A stretch of 64,000 bases of DNA. Source: Achromobacter deleyi. Lineage in GTDB: Bacteria; Pseudomonadota; Gammaproteobacteria; Burkholderiales; Burkholderiaceae_B. A program made the position numbers and the translations under genes. The number at the start of each line of letters is the position of its first letter. Positions within the stretch are counted from its first letter, which is position 1. Below are positions 44,050 through 53,286 of the stretch, in pieces. The stretch is from assembly GCF_016127315.1 (NCBI RefSeq), contig NZ_CP065997.1, positions 4,464,001-4,528,000 of the forward strand, given 5' to 3'. The notes under the pieces are model-generated. The model was not told where the DNA came from. It searched no databases and saw nothing but the letters and a program-made list of their open reading frames with translations.

Positions 44050-45030
44050 ATGAGAATGGCAAGTGCGCTGACCGCGGTCAGCCTGTGGCTCGGTGCGGGC
44101 CTGATATCGGCGGCCATGGCGGCCGGGGCCTATCCCGACAGGCCGGTGAAACTGATCGTGCCGTTCCCGGCCGGCGGCGCCACCGACCTGATGGCGCGGT
44201 CGCTGGCGCAGGGCCTGGGCGAAAAGCTGGGCCAGACCGTGGTGGTGGAGAACCGCGGCGGCGCCGGCGGCGCGATCGGCGCCGAGGCCGTGGCCACCGC
44301 CGCGCCCGACGGCTACACGCTGCTGTATTCGACCATGGGCGTGTTGACGATCAACCCGTCGCTGTACCCCAAGCTGCGCTACGACCCGCAGCGCAGCTTC
44401 GCGCCGGTGTCGCTGACCAACCTGACTTCCAATCTGCTGGTGGTCAACCCCGCGCTGAAGGTAGATTCGGTGGCCGCGCTGGCCGAACTGGCGCGGCAGC
44501 GGCCGGGCGAGCTGACCTTCAGCTCCTCGGGCAATGGCACCACCAGCCACCTGGCCGGCGAGATGTTCAAGGCCGCGGCCCATGCCGACATCCGCCACAT
44601 TCCCTACAAGGGCACGTCGGGCGCCATCAACGATTTCCTGGCCGGCCGCATCTCGATGATGATCGACACCTCGTCCAACTTCATCGAGCAGGTCAGGCAG
44701 GGCAAGGTGCGGGCGCTGGCCGTGACCAGCCGCCAGCGGCTGGCGGCGCTGCCCGACGTGCCGTCGATGTCCGAGACGCCGGGGTTCGAGGACTACGAGG
44801 TCAGCCTGTGGTCGGGCGTGCTGGCGCCGGCGGGCACGCCGCGTCCCATCATCGACCGGCTGAACGCCGACATCAAGGCGGTGATGAGCGCGCCGCAGAT
44901 GGTCGAGCGCATGGCCGGCTACGGCATCCAGACCACCCACAGCACGCCGGAGGCCTTCGCCGAGCGCATCCGCGTCGACACGGCCAAATGGGCGCGCATC
45001 ATCGAACAGTCCGGCGCGCGGGCCGATTGA
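44050..45030 (+). CDS. Bug-family tripartite tricarboxylate transporter solute-binding protein
   Basis: A 326-residue periplasmic protein with signal peptide (LTAVSLWLGAGLISAAMA). It shows the Bug pattern PDRPVKLIVPFPAGGATDLMARSLA, VENRGGAGGAIGAEAVA, PDGYTLLYSTMG, IRHIPYKGTSGAINDFLAG and LPDVPSMSE. Bug proteins bind small carboxylates and related compounds, and may work without a dedicated TctAB pair. No tctA/tctB gene is present here. A GGAGACAGC ribosome-binding site precedes the ATG. It heads a six-gene run of catabolic genes on this strand. Confidence 0.9.
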   Translation: MRMASALTAVSLWLGAGLISAAMAAGAYPDRPVKLIVPFPAGGATDLMARSLAQGLGEKLGQTVVVENRGGAGGAIGAEAVATAAPDGYTLLYSTMGVLTINPSLYPKLRYDPQRSFAPVSLTNLTSNLLVVNPALKVDSVAALAELARQRPGELTFSSSGNGTTSHLAGEMFKAAAHADIRHIPYKGTSGAINDFLAGRISMMIDTSSNFIEQVRQGKVRALAVTSRQRLAALPDVPSMSETPGFEDYEVSLWSGVLAPAGTPRPIIDRLNADIKAVMSAPQMVERMAGYGIQTTHSTPEAFAERIRVDTAKWARIIEQSGARAD

Positions 45031-45085
45031 TTCCACGACCCGAATCCTGGCCAGCCCAGCGGCCTGGCCCTTCGAAGGAAACCCC

Positions 45086-46051
45086 ATGCGATTGATGCTT
45101 CGATCCCTGCTGGCGGCCGTCGCCACGGCCGTCATTTCCGTGTCCGCCGTGGCGGCCTATCCCGAGCGGCCCGTCGTCCTGGTCAATCCCTATGCCGCCG
45201 GCGGGCCCGCCGACGTGGTGGCGCGCAGCCTGGCGCGGGCGCTGGAAAAGCGCCTGGGCCAGCCGGTGGTGGTGGAGAACAAGGCCGGCGGCGGCGCCTC
45301 CATCGGCACCGGCTTCGTGGCGCGCGCCAAGCCCGATGGCTACACGCTGCTGCTCGGCACCTCGGCCGGCCACGTGGTCACGCCGCTGATGCAGAAGACC
45401 GTGTACGACGGCGTCAAGGGTTTCGCCTTCTGCTCGGTGGTGGCGGTGCAGCCCATCATGCTGGTGGTCAATCCGTCGCGCGGCATCCGCAGCGTGCCCG
45501 AGCTGATCGCCCGCGCCAAGGCCGAGCCCGGCAAGCTGAGCTACGGCTCGGCCGGCGTGGGCGGCGCCACGCACCTGGGCGCCGAGTTGTTCCAGCAGGT
45601 CGCCGGGGTGCAGCTGAACCACATTCCCTATGCCGGCGCCTCGCCCGCCATCAACGACGTGGTGGGCGGACAGACCGACCTGGCCATGCTGAACCTGTCG
45701 GCCAGCCTGCCGTTCATCCGCCAGGGGCGGCTGCTGGCGCTGGCCTATGCCTCGGACAAGCGCTCGCCGCTGCTGCCCGATGTGCCGACGCTGGCCGAGG
45801 CCGGCGTGCCGGGCGCGGACGCGGCCACCTGGTACAGCCTGGCCGCGCCGGCCGGCACGCCCGCCGACATCGTGCGCATGCTGAGCGATGCCGTCCGGGC
45901 CGTGAACGAGGACCCCGACTACCGCCGCGTCATGCAGGAGCAGGCGATAGAGTTGATGGCATTGTCGCCCCAGGAAGCGGACGCCTACGTCGCCAAGGAC
46001 CAGGCCGACATGCGCCGGCTGCTGGGCACGCTGGGCCTGCTGGCCAAATGA
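45086..46051 (+). CDS. Bug-family tripartite tricarboxylate transporter solute-binding protein
   Basis: A 321-residue protein with signal peptide (LLAAVATAVISVSAVA) and the Bug domain: PERPVVLVNPYAAGGPADVVARSLA, VENKAGGGASIGTGFVA, PDGYTLLLGTSA, LNHIPYAGASPAINDVVGG, LLPDVPTLAEAG. It is distinct from the copy 55 bases upstream, so the pair probably binds different ligands. An AAGGA ribosome-binding site precedes the ATG. It is likely co-transcribed with its neighbours. Confidence 0.9.
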   Translation: MRLMLRSLLAAVATAVISVSAVAAYPERPVVLVNPYAAGGPADVVARSLARALEKRLGQPVVVENKAGGGASIGTGFVARAKPDGYTLLLGTSAGHVVTPLMQKTVYDGVKGFAFCSVVAVQPIMLVVNPSRGIRSVPELIARAKAEPGKLSYGSAGVGGATHLGAELFQQVAGVQLNHIPYAGASPAINDVVGGQTDLAMLNLSASLPFIRQGRLLALAYASDKRSPLLPDVPTLAEAGVPGADAATWYSLAAPAGTPADIVRMLSDAVRAVNEDPDYRRVMQEQAIELMALSPQEADAYVAKDQADMRRLLGTLGLLAK

Positions 46052-46070
46052 GGACGCGAGGAACGCATCC

Positions 46071-46715
46071 ATGAATTTCGATTTCAGCCAACTGAGCACC
46101 ACCAACGCCTTCAAGCTGCTCTCCAGCGTGGTGGTGCCGCGGCCCATCGCCTGGGTGGTGAGCCAGTCGGCGCAGGGGCAGCGCAACGCCGCGCCGTTCT
46201 CGTTCTTCAACGTGGTCAGCAGCGATCCGCCGATCGTGGCGCTGGGCATCGGCCCGCGCGGCGGCCAACTGAAAGACACCTCGCGCAACATCCTGGAGAC
46301 CGGCGAGTTCGTCATCAACCTGGTGTCGGCCGAACTGGCCGCGCAGATGAACCACACCAGCCTGGACTACGTGGCCGACGTCGATGAGCTGACGCGCGCC
46401 GGGCTGGCGACCGAATCCTCGCTGGTGGTCGCGCCGCCGCGCATCGCGCTCAGCCCGGCGGCGCTGGAATGCCGCGTGTGGCAGGTGCTGGATGCCGCGC
46501 CGCAGCGCATCATCGTGCTGGCGCGGGTGGTGGCGCTGTACCTGCGCGACGACGCGCTGCTGGACGCGCAGCGCTTCCATGTGGACACCCCGGCGCTACG
46601 GCTGCTGGGCCGCATGCACGGCGCTGGCTGGTACGCGCACACCAGCGACCTGTTCCAGATGCGCGCGCCGGACGCCGCCAACGATTCGGCGGTGCGGCCC
46701 GCGCAGGGCCATTGA
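46071..46715 (+). CDS. Flavin reductase-like FMN-binding protein
   Basis: A 214-residue protein of the DIM6/NTAB flavin-reductase family. It has VVVPRPIAWVVSQS, RNAAPFSFFNVVSSDPPIVALGIG, DTSRNILETGEFVINLV and a C-terminal beta barrel. It could supply reduced flavin to a monooxygenase or act directly on a substrate. A GAGGA ribosome-binding site precedes the ATG, 19 bases after the second Bug gene. No monooxygenase gene is adjacent. Confidence 0.85.
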   Translation: MNFDFSQLSTTNAFKLLSSVVVPRPIAWVVSQSAQGQRNAAPFSFFNVVSSDPPIVALGIGPRGGQLKDTSRNILETGEFVINLVSAELAAQMNHTSLDYVADVDELTRAGLATESSLVVAPPRIALSPAALECRVWQVLDAAPQRIIVLARVVALYLRDDALLDAQRFHVDTPALRLLGRMHGAGWYAHTSDLFQMRAPDAANDSAVRPAQGH

Positions 46716-46752
46716 ACCGCATCACGATTTCGAATTTCCTGGGAGCCTCCTG

Positions 46753-47367
46753 ATGAAACTGCATTGGTCGCCGCGATCGCCTTTCGTGCGCAAGGTGATG
46801 ATCGTCCTGTACGAAGCCGGCATCGCCGAGCGCGTGACGCTGGTGCGCACGCCGGTCGCGATGGACAAGCCCAACCTCGACCTGGTGGCCGACAACCCGC
46901 TGATCAAGCTGCCGACCCTGGTGCTGGGCGACGGCACGCCGGTCTACGACTCGCGCGTCATCTGCGCCTATCTGGACGGCCTGGCCGGCGCCGGCCTGCT
47001 GCCGGCGGACCCGGCCGCGCGCCTGCTGGCCGAGCGCCGCCAGGCGCTGGGCGACGGCTTCCTGGACGCGCTGCTGCTGTACCGGCAGGAGCGCAACAAG
47101 CCGGCCGAGAAGCAGACCCAGGCCTGGCTCGACGCCTTCGCGCTCAAGACCCGCGCCGTGTTGGCCGTGCTGGAGGCCGAGGCGCCCGCCCTGCAAGCCA
47201 GCCGCTTCGACCTGGGCCTGATCGCCATCGGTTGCGCGCTGTCGTATCTGGACTATCGTTTCCCGGATCTGGCCTGGCGCGATGGCCACCCGAGGTTGGC
47301 CCGCTGGCACCAGGACTTCAGCGCGCGGCCCTCGGTGCAGCGCAGCCAGCCCGACGAAACCCCTTGA
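46753..47367 (+). CDS. Glutathione S-transferase family protein
   Basis: A 204-residue protein with an N-terminal thioredoxin-like domain (MKLHWSPRSPFVRKVMIVLYEAGI with the catalytic-region Ser/Pro turn, PLIKLPTLVLGDGTPVYDSRVICAYLD with the cis-Pro and Asp/Ser motif). An all-helical C-terminal domain follows. Within a catabolic run it may carry out isomerisation, dehalogenation or conjugation with glutathione; the exact reaction cannot be read from sequence. It begins 37 bases after the flavin reductase. Confidence 0.86.
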   Translation: MKLHWSPRSPFVRKVMIVLYEAGIAERVTLVRTPVAMDKPNLDLVADNPLIKLPTLVLGDGTPVYDSRVICAYLDGLAGAGLLPADPAARLLAERRQALGDGFLDALLLYRQERNKPAEKQTQAWLDAFALKTRAVLAVLEAEAPALQASRFDLGLIAIGCALSYLDYRFPDLAWRDGHPRLARWHQDFSARPSVQRSQPDETP

Positions 47368-47380
47368 GCGAAGGACGATG

Positions 47381-47995
47381 ATGAGCCGCATTCCCCTGCC
47401 CACGCCCGACAGCATGAGCGACGACCAGAAGCGCGTCTACGAGCGCATCGTCTCCGGTCCGCGCGGCCGGCTGGTCGGCCCCTTGCGCGCCGCGCTGCAC
47501 AACCCCGAGCTGGCCGAGCGCTGGCAGGCGCTGGGCGCCTTGCTGCGCTTTGGCACCAGCCTGCCGCCGCGCGTCAGCGAGCTGGCCATCGTGGTCACCG
47601 CGCGGCGGTGGAACAGCCAGATCGAATGGCACATCCACGCCCAGGCCGCCCGCGCCGCCGGCATTGCGGACGCGGTGCTGGACGCCATCCAGGCGCGGCG
47701 CGAGCCGGCCTTCGACAACCGCGACGACGAAATCGTCTACGCCTACGCCCGCCAGCTGCAGGAGACCGGCCAGGTCGAGCCCGCCCTGTATGCCGAGGCG
47801 GTGCAGCGCTGGGCCGCCGTCGGCGTGGTCGAGCTGACCGCCGTCATCGGCTACTACACCATGGTGTCGATGACGCTGAACGCGCACGAGATCCCGATGC
47901 CGGACGACGCGCCCGCGCCGCTGGACCTGCCGCAACAGGACGGCCATCCGGCGCTGAGCCGGCTGGCGCCGCTGGCCGGGGAGGGCCAGGCATGA
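47381..47995 (+). CDS. Carboxymuconolactone decarboxylase-family protein (no CxxC)
   Basis: A 204-residue helical protein with LRFGTSLPPRVSELAIVVTARRWNSQIEWHIHAQAARAAG, the PcaC-like core. The AhpD CxxC is replaced by IEWHIH, which is usual in the decarboxylase-like branch. Its reaction is probably a decarboxylation or ring-opening step on an acidic intermediate. A GAAGGA site precedes tandem ATGs at 47378 and 47381; the second is better spaced. It overlaps the amidohydrolase gene in an ATGA. Confidence 0.84.
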   Translation: MSRIPLPTPDSMSDDQKRVYERIVSGPRGRLVGPLRAALHNPELAERWQALGALLRFGTSLPPRVSELAIVVTARRWNSQIEWHIHAQAARAAGIADAVLDAIQARREPAFDNRDDEIVYAYARQLQETGQVEPALYAEAVQRWAAVGVVELTAVIGYYTMVSMTLNAHEIPMPDDAPAPLDLPQQDGHPALSRLAPLAGEGQA

Positions 47996-48900
47996 CCGCG
48001 CCCGCCGATTCCAGCCAGGCCTACGTGCCGGACAGCGTCGAAACGCCGCGCATGCCGCAGGCGCCCGCCGAAGCGCTGCCGCCCCAGGCCTGCGACACGC
48101 ATTGCCACGTGTTCGGTCCCTACGACCGCTTTCCGCTGTGGCATCCGTCTTCCTACGCCGCGCCGGACGCGCCGGCGGCGCGCTATCTGCGCATGCTGGA
48201 CACGCTGGGCGCGGCCCGTGGCGTGCTGGTGCAGCCGGCCCCCTATGGCACCCATGCGGACGCCTTGCTGGACGCCCTGGCCCAGGGCGGCGACCGCCTG
48301 CGCGGTATCGCCGTGGCCGACCCGTCGATCAGCGACGCGCAATTGCGGGCCCTCCATGATGGCGGCGTACGGGGGCTGCGCTTTGTCGAGGCGCGCGACC
48401 CGGCCGGCAACCTGTTCCCGGGCAGCGTGGGCTTCGACCAGGTCGCGGCGCTGGCCCCGCGCATGAAGCATCACGGCCTGCACGCGCAGCTGTGGGCGCC
48501 ATGCGACACCTATCTGCGCCACCTGCCGGCGCTGGCGAAGCTGGACCTGCCGCTGGTGATCGACCACCTGGGCAGCCTGGTCCCGGCGCGTGGCGACCAG
48601 GACCCGGCGTTCCAGCTGCTGCGCGGCCTGCTGGCCGACGGCCGCCTGTGGATGAAGCTGACGCTGTGCCGCGTCGGCAGCGCGCCGGACTACGAGAATG
48701 CGCGCTTCCTCCACGACGCCTTCGTCGCCGCCAACCCCGACCAGGTGCTGTGGGGTTCTGACTGGCCGTTCGTGCGCATGGGCGAGTCGGCGCCATCCGC
48801 CGACGCCCTGGTGGCCGTGGCGCAGCGCTGGCTGGGCGACGACGCCACGCGCCGCAAGGTCTGGGTCGACAATCCGGCGCGGCTCTACGGCTTCGCCTGA
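47992..48900 (+). CDS. Amidohydrolase-2 family metal-dependent hydrolase (PDC-hydrolase-like)
   Basis: A 302-residue TIM-barrel hydrolase. ACDTHCHVFGP gives the metal-binding HxH at the start of strand 1. GIAVADPSISDAQLRALHDGGVRGLRF, LPLVIDHLGSLVP and VLWGSDWPFVRMG (the terminal metal-site Asp) complete the pattern shared with 2-pyrone-4,6-dicarboxylate lactonase-type enzymes. It is translationally coupled to the carboxymuconolactone-decarboxylase-like gene, so it probably hydrolyses a lactone or acid intermediate in the same pathway. Confidence 0.86.
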   Translation: MTAPADSSQAYVPDSVETPRMPQAPAEALPPQACDTHCHVFGPYDRFPLWHPSSYAAPDAPAARYLRMLDTLGAARGVLVQPAPYGTHADALLDALAQGGDRLRGIAVADPSISDAQLRALHDGGVRGLRFVEARDPAGNLFPGSVGFDQVAALAPRMKHHGLHAQLWAPCDTYLRHLPALAKLDLPLVIDHLGSLVPARGDQDPAFQLLRGLLADGRLWMKLTLCRVGSAPDYENARFLHDAFVAANPDQVLWGSDWPFVRMGESAPSADALVAVAQRWLGDDATRRKVWVDNPARLYGFA

Positions 48901-48913
48901 AGCGCCGGCCCCG

Positions 48914-49876
48914 TCAGGGGCTGGCGTGCCACACGCCTTCGCCGCCGATCTCGCGCACCAGGCTCTGGATCTGCGCGGCCACTTCGGTGACGGTGCGGCC
49001 CGGGCCCTTGGCGCGGGCGAACGCCATCGAGATGATGCGGCCCATGGCCGGATCGCGCAGCGCCGCGATGCCCAGGCGGCCTTCCTGCACCTCCTGCCAG
49101 ACCGCGTGCAGCGGCAGCACTGTGTACATGTGCTCGTGCTCGACGATGGACTTCATCAGCGGCAGCGAATCGGCCTCGATCAGCGGCGCGATGCTGATCT
49201 TGCGCGCCCGCGCCAGCCCGTCCAGCGCATTGCGCAGGCCGTTGGGCGCGCCGGGCAGGATGAAGGGCAGGCCGTCCAGCTGTTCGAACGCAACCTCGCC
49301 GCCGCGCGTCAGCGGATCGCCGGCCGCGCCCACCAGGTACGAATCGACCGAGGCCAGCGCCTGTTCGCCCGGCGGGCATTTGTCGCCGTAGCGGTACAGG
49401 ATGGCGATATCGACGCGGCTGTCGGTCAGCCATTCCTCGATCTGGCCGCTGGAGCCTTCCAGGATCTTCAGGTGTACCTTGGGAAATTGCTTGCGCAGCC
49501 GCGAGAACAGCCGCCGGATCAGCGGGTGCGCGGTGGACGGCAGCAGCCCCAGCGTGACCTCGCCGGCCGGCTCGCGCGCCTCGCCGTTCAGCTCCAGTTC
49601 CAGCCGCTCGGCGTCGCCCAGCAGCGTGCGCACCAGCGGAAACAGGCGCTCGCCCACTTCCGACAGGTGCACGCCGCGCCCGGTGCGGTTGAACAGCCGC
49701 GCGTTGCACTCGCGTTCCAGCGCGTTGATGCGGCGGCTCAGCACCGACTGGTCCTGGTCCAGGTACAGGGCGGCGCGCGAGATGCTGCCCAGTTCCGCGA
49801 TCGCCAGGAAGGCCCGCCACTTGTGCAGGTCGGCGGTGACGTCCAGGCTCAGGCCCGTGGCTTTGGCAGGCGGCAT
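48914..49876 (-). CDS. LysR-family transcriptional regulator
   Basis: About 320 residues. The helix-turn-helix is WRAFLAIAELGSISRAALYLDQDQSVLSRRINALERE, with LFNRTGRGVHLSEVG. The effector domain has PAGEVTLGLLPSTAHPLIRRLFSRLRKQFP. An alternative start lies 45 bases upstream. It stands between the plus-strand catabolic run and the minus-strand CoA run, and probably controls one or both; it is placed just downstream of the third Bug gene. Confidence 0.86.
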   Translation of the reverse strand: MPPAKATGLSLDVTADLHKWRAFLAIAELGSISRAALYLDQDQSVLSRRINALERECNARLFNRTGRGVHLSEVGERLFPLVRTLLGDAERLELELNGEAREPAGEVTLGLLPSTAHPLIRRLFSRLRKQFPKVHLKILEGSSGQIEEWLTDSRVDIAILYRYGDKCPPGEQALASVDSYLVGAAGDPLTRGGEVAFEQLDGLPFILPGAPNGLRNALDGLARARKISIAPLIEADSLPLMKSIVEHEHMYTVLPLHAVWQEVQEGRLGIAALRDPAMGRIISMAFARAKGPGRTVTEVAAQIQSLVREIGGEGVWHASP

Positions 49877-49939
49877 GATCGATAAGGCGGCAACGAAAGA
49901 GACGGCATAAGGGTACGGCAAAAGCGGGCCGGCATGGGA

Positions 49940-50911
49940 CTATTCCAGCCCCAGCTTGCCGCGCCGGATCACCTCGCCCCATTTCTTCGACTCGGCCTGC
50001 ATCAGCGCCTGGTAGGCCTCGGGCGTGGTGGCCGTGGGGATGGCGCCCTGGTCGATCATCTTCTGCCGCAAGGCCGGCTCGGCCAGGGTCTGGGCGATGG
50101 CCTGCGACATCTTCTGCACGATCTCCGGCGGCGTCCCGGTCGGGGCGATGATGCCGTAGTTCGATTCCACGATCACACCGGGAAAACCCGCTTCCTGGGT
50201 GGTCGGCACGTCCGGCAGGCCCTCGAAGCGCGTCGGGCTGGCCACCGCCAGCGTGCGCAGCTTGCCGGCCTTGATGAAGCCCAGCACCGCCGAGGCGTCG
50301 CCGGGGAACATCTGCACCTCGTTGGACAGCAGCGCCGTGACCGCGGGCGAGGCGCCCTTGTACGGCACGTGCATGATGTCGATGCCGGTCTGCTGCTTGA
50401 GCAGCTCGCCGCCCAGGTGCGGCGTGGTGACGTTGCCGGCCGAGCCATAGTTGTACTTGCCGGGCTGGCGCCTGGCGCTGGCGACGAAGTCGGCCAGCGT
50501 GGCGTCGGGCAGGGACGGGTTGACCACCAGCACCAGCGGAATGCGCGCCACCAGCGACACGTACTGGATCTTGGACACGTCGTACGGCACCTTCATGACG
50601 TGCGGCAGGCCGGTGATGGCGCCCGGCACGCCGAAGCCGAAGGTGTTGCCGTCGGGCGTGGCGCGCACCGTGGCGTCCACGCCGATGGTGCCGCTGGCGC
50701 CGGCCTTGTTCTCGATCACGATGGTCTGGCCCAGCCGCTGGCCCAGCGCCGGCGCCAGCAGCCGCGCCAGGTTATCGACCGAGCCGCCGGGCGGGTAGGG
50801 CACGATCAGCCGGATCGGCTGGCTCGGCCAGGGCGCGGCGGCCTGGCCCGGAGCGGCAAAGGCGGCGCCCAGCAGCAGGGCGGCCGCCGTCAGTGCGGTA
50901 GCGTGTTTCAT
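49940..50911 (-). CDS. Bug-family tripartite tricarboxylate transporter solute-binding protein
   Basis: A 323-residue protein with signal peptide (LTAAALLLGAAFAAPGQAAA) and the Bug domain: PIRLIVPYPPGGSVDNLARLLA, IENKAGASGTIGVDATV, IMHVPYKGASPAVTALLSN and LPDVPTTQEAGFPG. A strong AGGAGAG ribosome-binding site precedes the ATG. It is last-but-one in the minus-strand run and probably takes up the compound that the upstream CoA-transferases and dehydrogenase process. Confidence 0.9.
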   Translation of the reverse strand: MKHATALTAAALLLGAAFAAPGQAAAPWPSQPIRLIVPYPPGGSVDNLARLLAPALGQRLGQTIVIENKAGASGTIGVDATVRATPDGNTFGFGVPGAITGLPHVMKVPYDVSKIQYVSLVARIPLVLVVNPSLPDATLADFVASARRQPGKYNYGSAGNVTTPHLGGELLKQQTGIDIMHVPYKGASPAVTALLSNEVQMFPGDASAVLGFIKAGKLRTLAVASPTRFEGLPDVPTTQEAGFPGVIVESNYGIIAPTGTPPEIVQKMSQAIAQTLAEPALRQKMIDQGAIPTATTPEAYQALMQAESKKWGEVIRRGKLGLE

Positions 50912-50955
50912 CTGTCTCTCTCCTGTGGCGCCGGCTCGCGGCCGGCGCGTCGTTG

Positions 50956-53286
50956 TCATGCGCCTTCCAGCCCCAACTGCTTGGCGTAGATATTGCGCTG
51001 GATCTCGTTGGTGCCGCTGAAAATGGTCGCCGCCAGCGCGTTGACGTACGGCGCCAGCGCGTGCACCTGGCCGTTGCCATAGCCCAGCCGCATCGCCGCG
51101 CCGCCGTATTCCTCGGCGATCTGGATCAGCAGGGCGCCCAGCCGCTCGTGCGTCTCGGTGGCCCAGACCTTCAGCAGCGACAACTCGGGCGGCAGCGGCC
51201 GGCCGGCCTTGGCCAGCTCGGCGAAGACGCTGTACATGGCGGTCAGGTCGGCCGCGTCCAGCCGCAGCTCGGCCAGCCGGTCGGCGAACGCCGGGTCGGC
51301 CAGCAGGCCGCGTTGGCGCGCGATGCTGAAGATCTGCTGCAAGGCATGGTTGGCGTGCTTGGGGCTGCCGCTGAACAGGCGCTCGAAGCCCAGCAGCGCC
51401 TTGGCGATGCCCCAGCCGGCGTTCAGCTCGCCCACCAGGTTGGCGCGCGGCACGCGCACCTGGTCGAAGAACACCTCGCAGAATTCCTCGTGGCCCGAGA
51501 GCGTGCGGATGGGGCGGCGGCTCACGCCCGGACTGGCCAGGTCCACCAGCAGGAAGCTGATGCCGGCCTGCTTCTTGACCGTCTTGTCGGTGCGCACCAG
51601 CATGAACATGTGGGTCGCGTCCTGCGCCAGCGTCGACCAGGTCTTCTGGCCGCTCACGATCAGGCCGTCGCCGTCCACCAGCGCCTCGCAGCGCAGCGAG
51701 GCCAGGTCCGAGCCGGCGTTCGGCTCCGAATAGCCCTGCGCCCACACCGCCTCGCCCGACAGGATGCCCGGCAGGAAGCGCGCGCGCTGTTCCTCGGTGC
51801 CGTGGCGGATCAGGATCGGCCCCAGCATCACCAGCCCCTGGTCCGGCGCGCGCGCCACGCCGTGGCGCTCGGCTTCTTCGATGAAGGCGATCTGGCGCGC
51901 CGGCGACAGCGCCATGCCGCCGTGTTCGCGCGGCCACGACGGCGCGATCCAGCCCTGGCGCGACAGCGTGAAATACCAGTCCTTGATCTCGTCCCAGTGC
52001 AGCCGCCACGGCACGTGGCGCAGGTGCTCGGGATAGTGGGCGCGGAAGAAGCCGCGCGCCAGCCGGCGGAAATCGGCTTCCGGCATGCCGTTCCAGTCGG
52101 CTTCGCGCGGGAAGTCGGTGATGGGCACGGCATCGTCGTCATCGGCGCCGGGCGCGGGCAGCGCCGCCAGCGCGCCGTAGCGCTGGCGATGGGCGGTGGC
52201 ATTGCCCAGCCAGGCCGCCAGGTGCAGCGCGCTGCGGAAATACAGGCTGACGTCGCATTCCTCGGTGTAGCCGATGGCGCCGTGCAACTGGATCGCCAGC
52301 CGCGTCGCCTCCAGGCCGGCGCGCGCGGCGCGGGCCTTGGCGCGGCTGGCGACGGTCTTGCGCAGGGTGGCGTCGCCTGGCCGCGCCTCCCGCGTATCGA
52401 GCGCGTCCAGCAGGCTGTTGGCCGCCAGTTCGACCTGCATGGCGGCGTCCACCAGCCGGTGCTGCAAGGCCTGGAACGCGGCCAGCGGCCGGCCGAACTG
52501 CTGGCGCGTGTTCAGGTAGGCCACCGAATCGGCCAGCACCTGCCGCGCCACGCCCACCAGTTCCGCCGATTGCATCAGGCGGCCCAGGTCCAGCGCTTCG
52601 TCCACCGCGTCCACCACGCCGTCGCGCGCCAGCAGCGCGTCCGCCGGCACGATGGCCGACTCGATCGTCAGGTGGCAGGCGGCGGCGCCGTCGGCGCGCG
52701 CGTGGACCTGCGCGGTCACGCCCGGGGTGCCGGCCGCGACGAAGAAAAGGGCGGTGCCGCGCTCGCCATCGGCCGTGACCAGCCAGCCATCGACACCGGC
52801 GCCCGGCATCACGTGGCGCTTCTCGCCATTGAGCACATACGCGCCATCGCGCTCCGTCACGCTGACGCCGAAGGCCGTTGCGGCTTCGCCGGCCTCCAGC
52901 TGGCCCTCGGTCTCCTGCCAGGCCAGCCCGATCAGCGTGTCGCCGCCGCACACGGCCCGCAACAGCGCGTCGCGCCGCGCCGCATCGACCGGCTCGATCC
53001 GCGCCAGCAGCGCCGCCGGCAGCACGCCGGCGCCGACCAGCGGCTCCGGCAGCTGCGCGCGGCCGGCTTCCTCCAGCACCGCCGCCATCGCCCGCCAGCC
53101 CAGGCCCAGGCCGCCCAGCGCCTCGGGCACGCTCATGCCGAGCCAGCCGACCTCGGCGATCTCGCGCCAATAGTCGCGGTCCGGCGGCGCCTCGGCGCGC
53201 TTGCGCTGGCGTTGGTCGCGCCGTTGCAGGAAGTCGCGCGCGCTGTCGCGGATCTCTTCGATCAGGTCATGGTCGATGCCGCTCAT
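50956..53286 (-). CDS. Acyl-CoA dehydrogenase, double-domain fusion
   Basis: A 776-residue protein with two acyl-CoA dehydrogenase units in tandem. The first (about 1-370) has YWREIAEVGWLGMSVPEALGG and AIQLHGAIGYTEECDVSLYFRSA. The second (about 390-776) has WIAPSWPREHGG, QGYSEPNAGSDLASLRCEA, GQKTWSTLAQ, and FSGTNEIQRNIYAKQLG. Ordinary members have one unit of about 380 residues. Which half is catalytic cannot be settled by eye. Its ATG overlaps the stop of the CaiB gene (ATGA), so they are coupled; it should oxidise the CoA ester formed there. Confidence 0.88.
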   Translation of the reverse strand: MSGIDHDLIEEIRDSARDFLQRRDQRQRKRAEAPPDRDYWREIAEVGWLGMSVPEALGGLGLGWRAMAAVLEEAGRAQLPEPLVGAGVLPAALLARIEPVDAARRDALLRAVCGGDTLIGLAWQETEGQLEAGEAATAFGVSVTERDGAYVLNGEKRHVMPGAGVDGWLVTADGERGTALFFVAAGTPGVTAQVHARADGAAACHLTIESAIVPADALLARDGVVDAVDEALDLGRLMQSAELVGVARQVLADSVAYLNTRQQFGRPLAAFQALQHRLVDAAMQVELAANSLLDALDTREARPGDATLRKTVASRAKARAARAGLEATRLAIQLHGAIGYTEECDVSLYFRSALHLAAWLGNATAHRQRYGALAALPAPGADDDDAVPITDFPREADWNGMPEADFRRLARGFFRAHYPEHLRHVPWRLHWDEIKDWYFTLSRQGWIAPSWPREHGGMALSPARQIAFIEEAERHGVARAPDQGLVMLGPILIRHGTEEQRARFLPGILSGEAVWAQGYSEPNAGSDLASLRCEALVDGDGLIVSGQKTWSTLAQDATHMFMLVRTDKTVKKQAGISFLLVDLASPGVSRRPIRTLSGHEEFCEVFFDQVRVPRANLVGELNAGWGIAKALLGFERLFSGSPKHANHALQQIFSIARQRGLLADPAFADRLAELRLDAADLTAMYSVFAELAKAGRPLPPELSLLKVWATETHERLGALLIQIAEEYGGAAMRLGYGNGQVHALAPYVNALAATIFSGTNEIQRNIYAKQLGLEGA

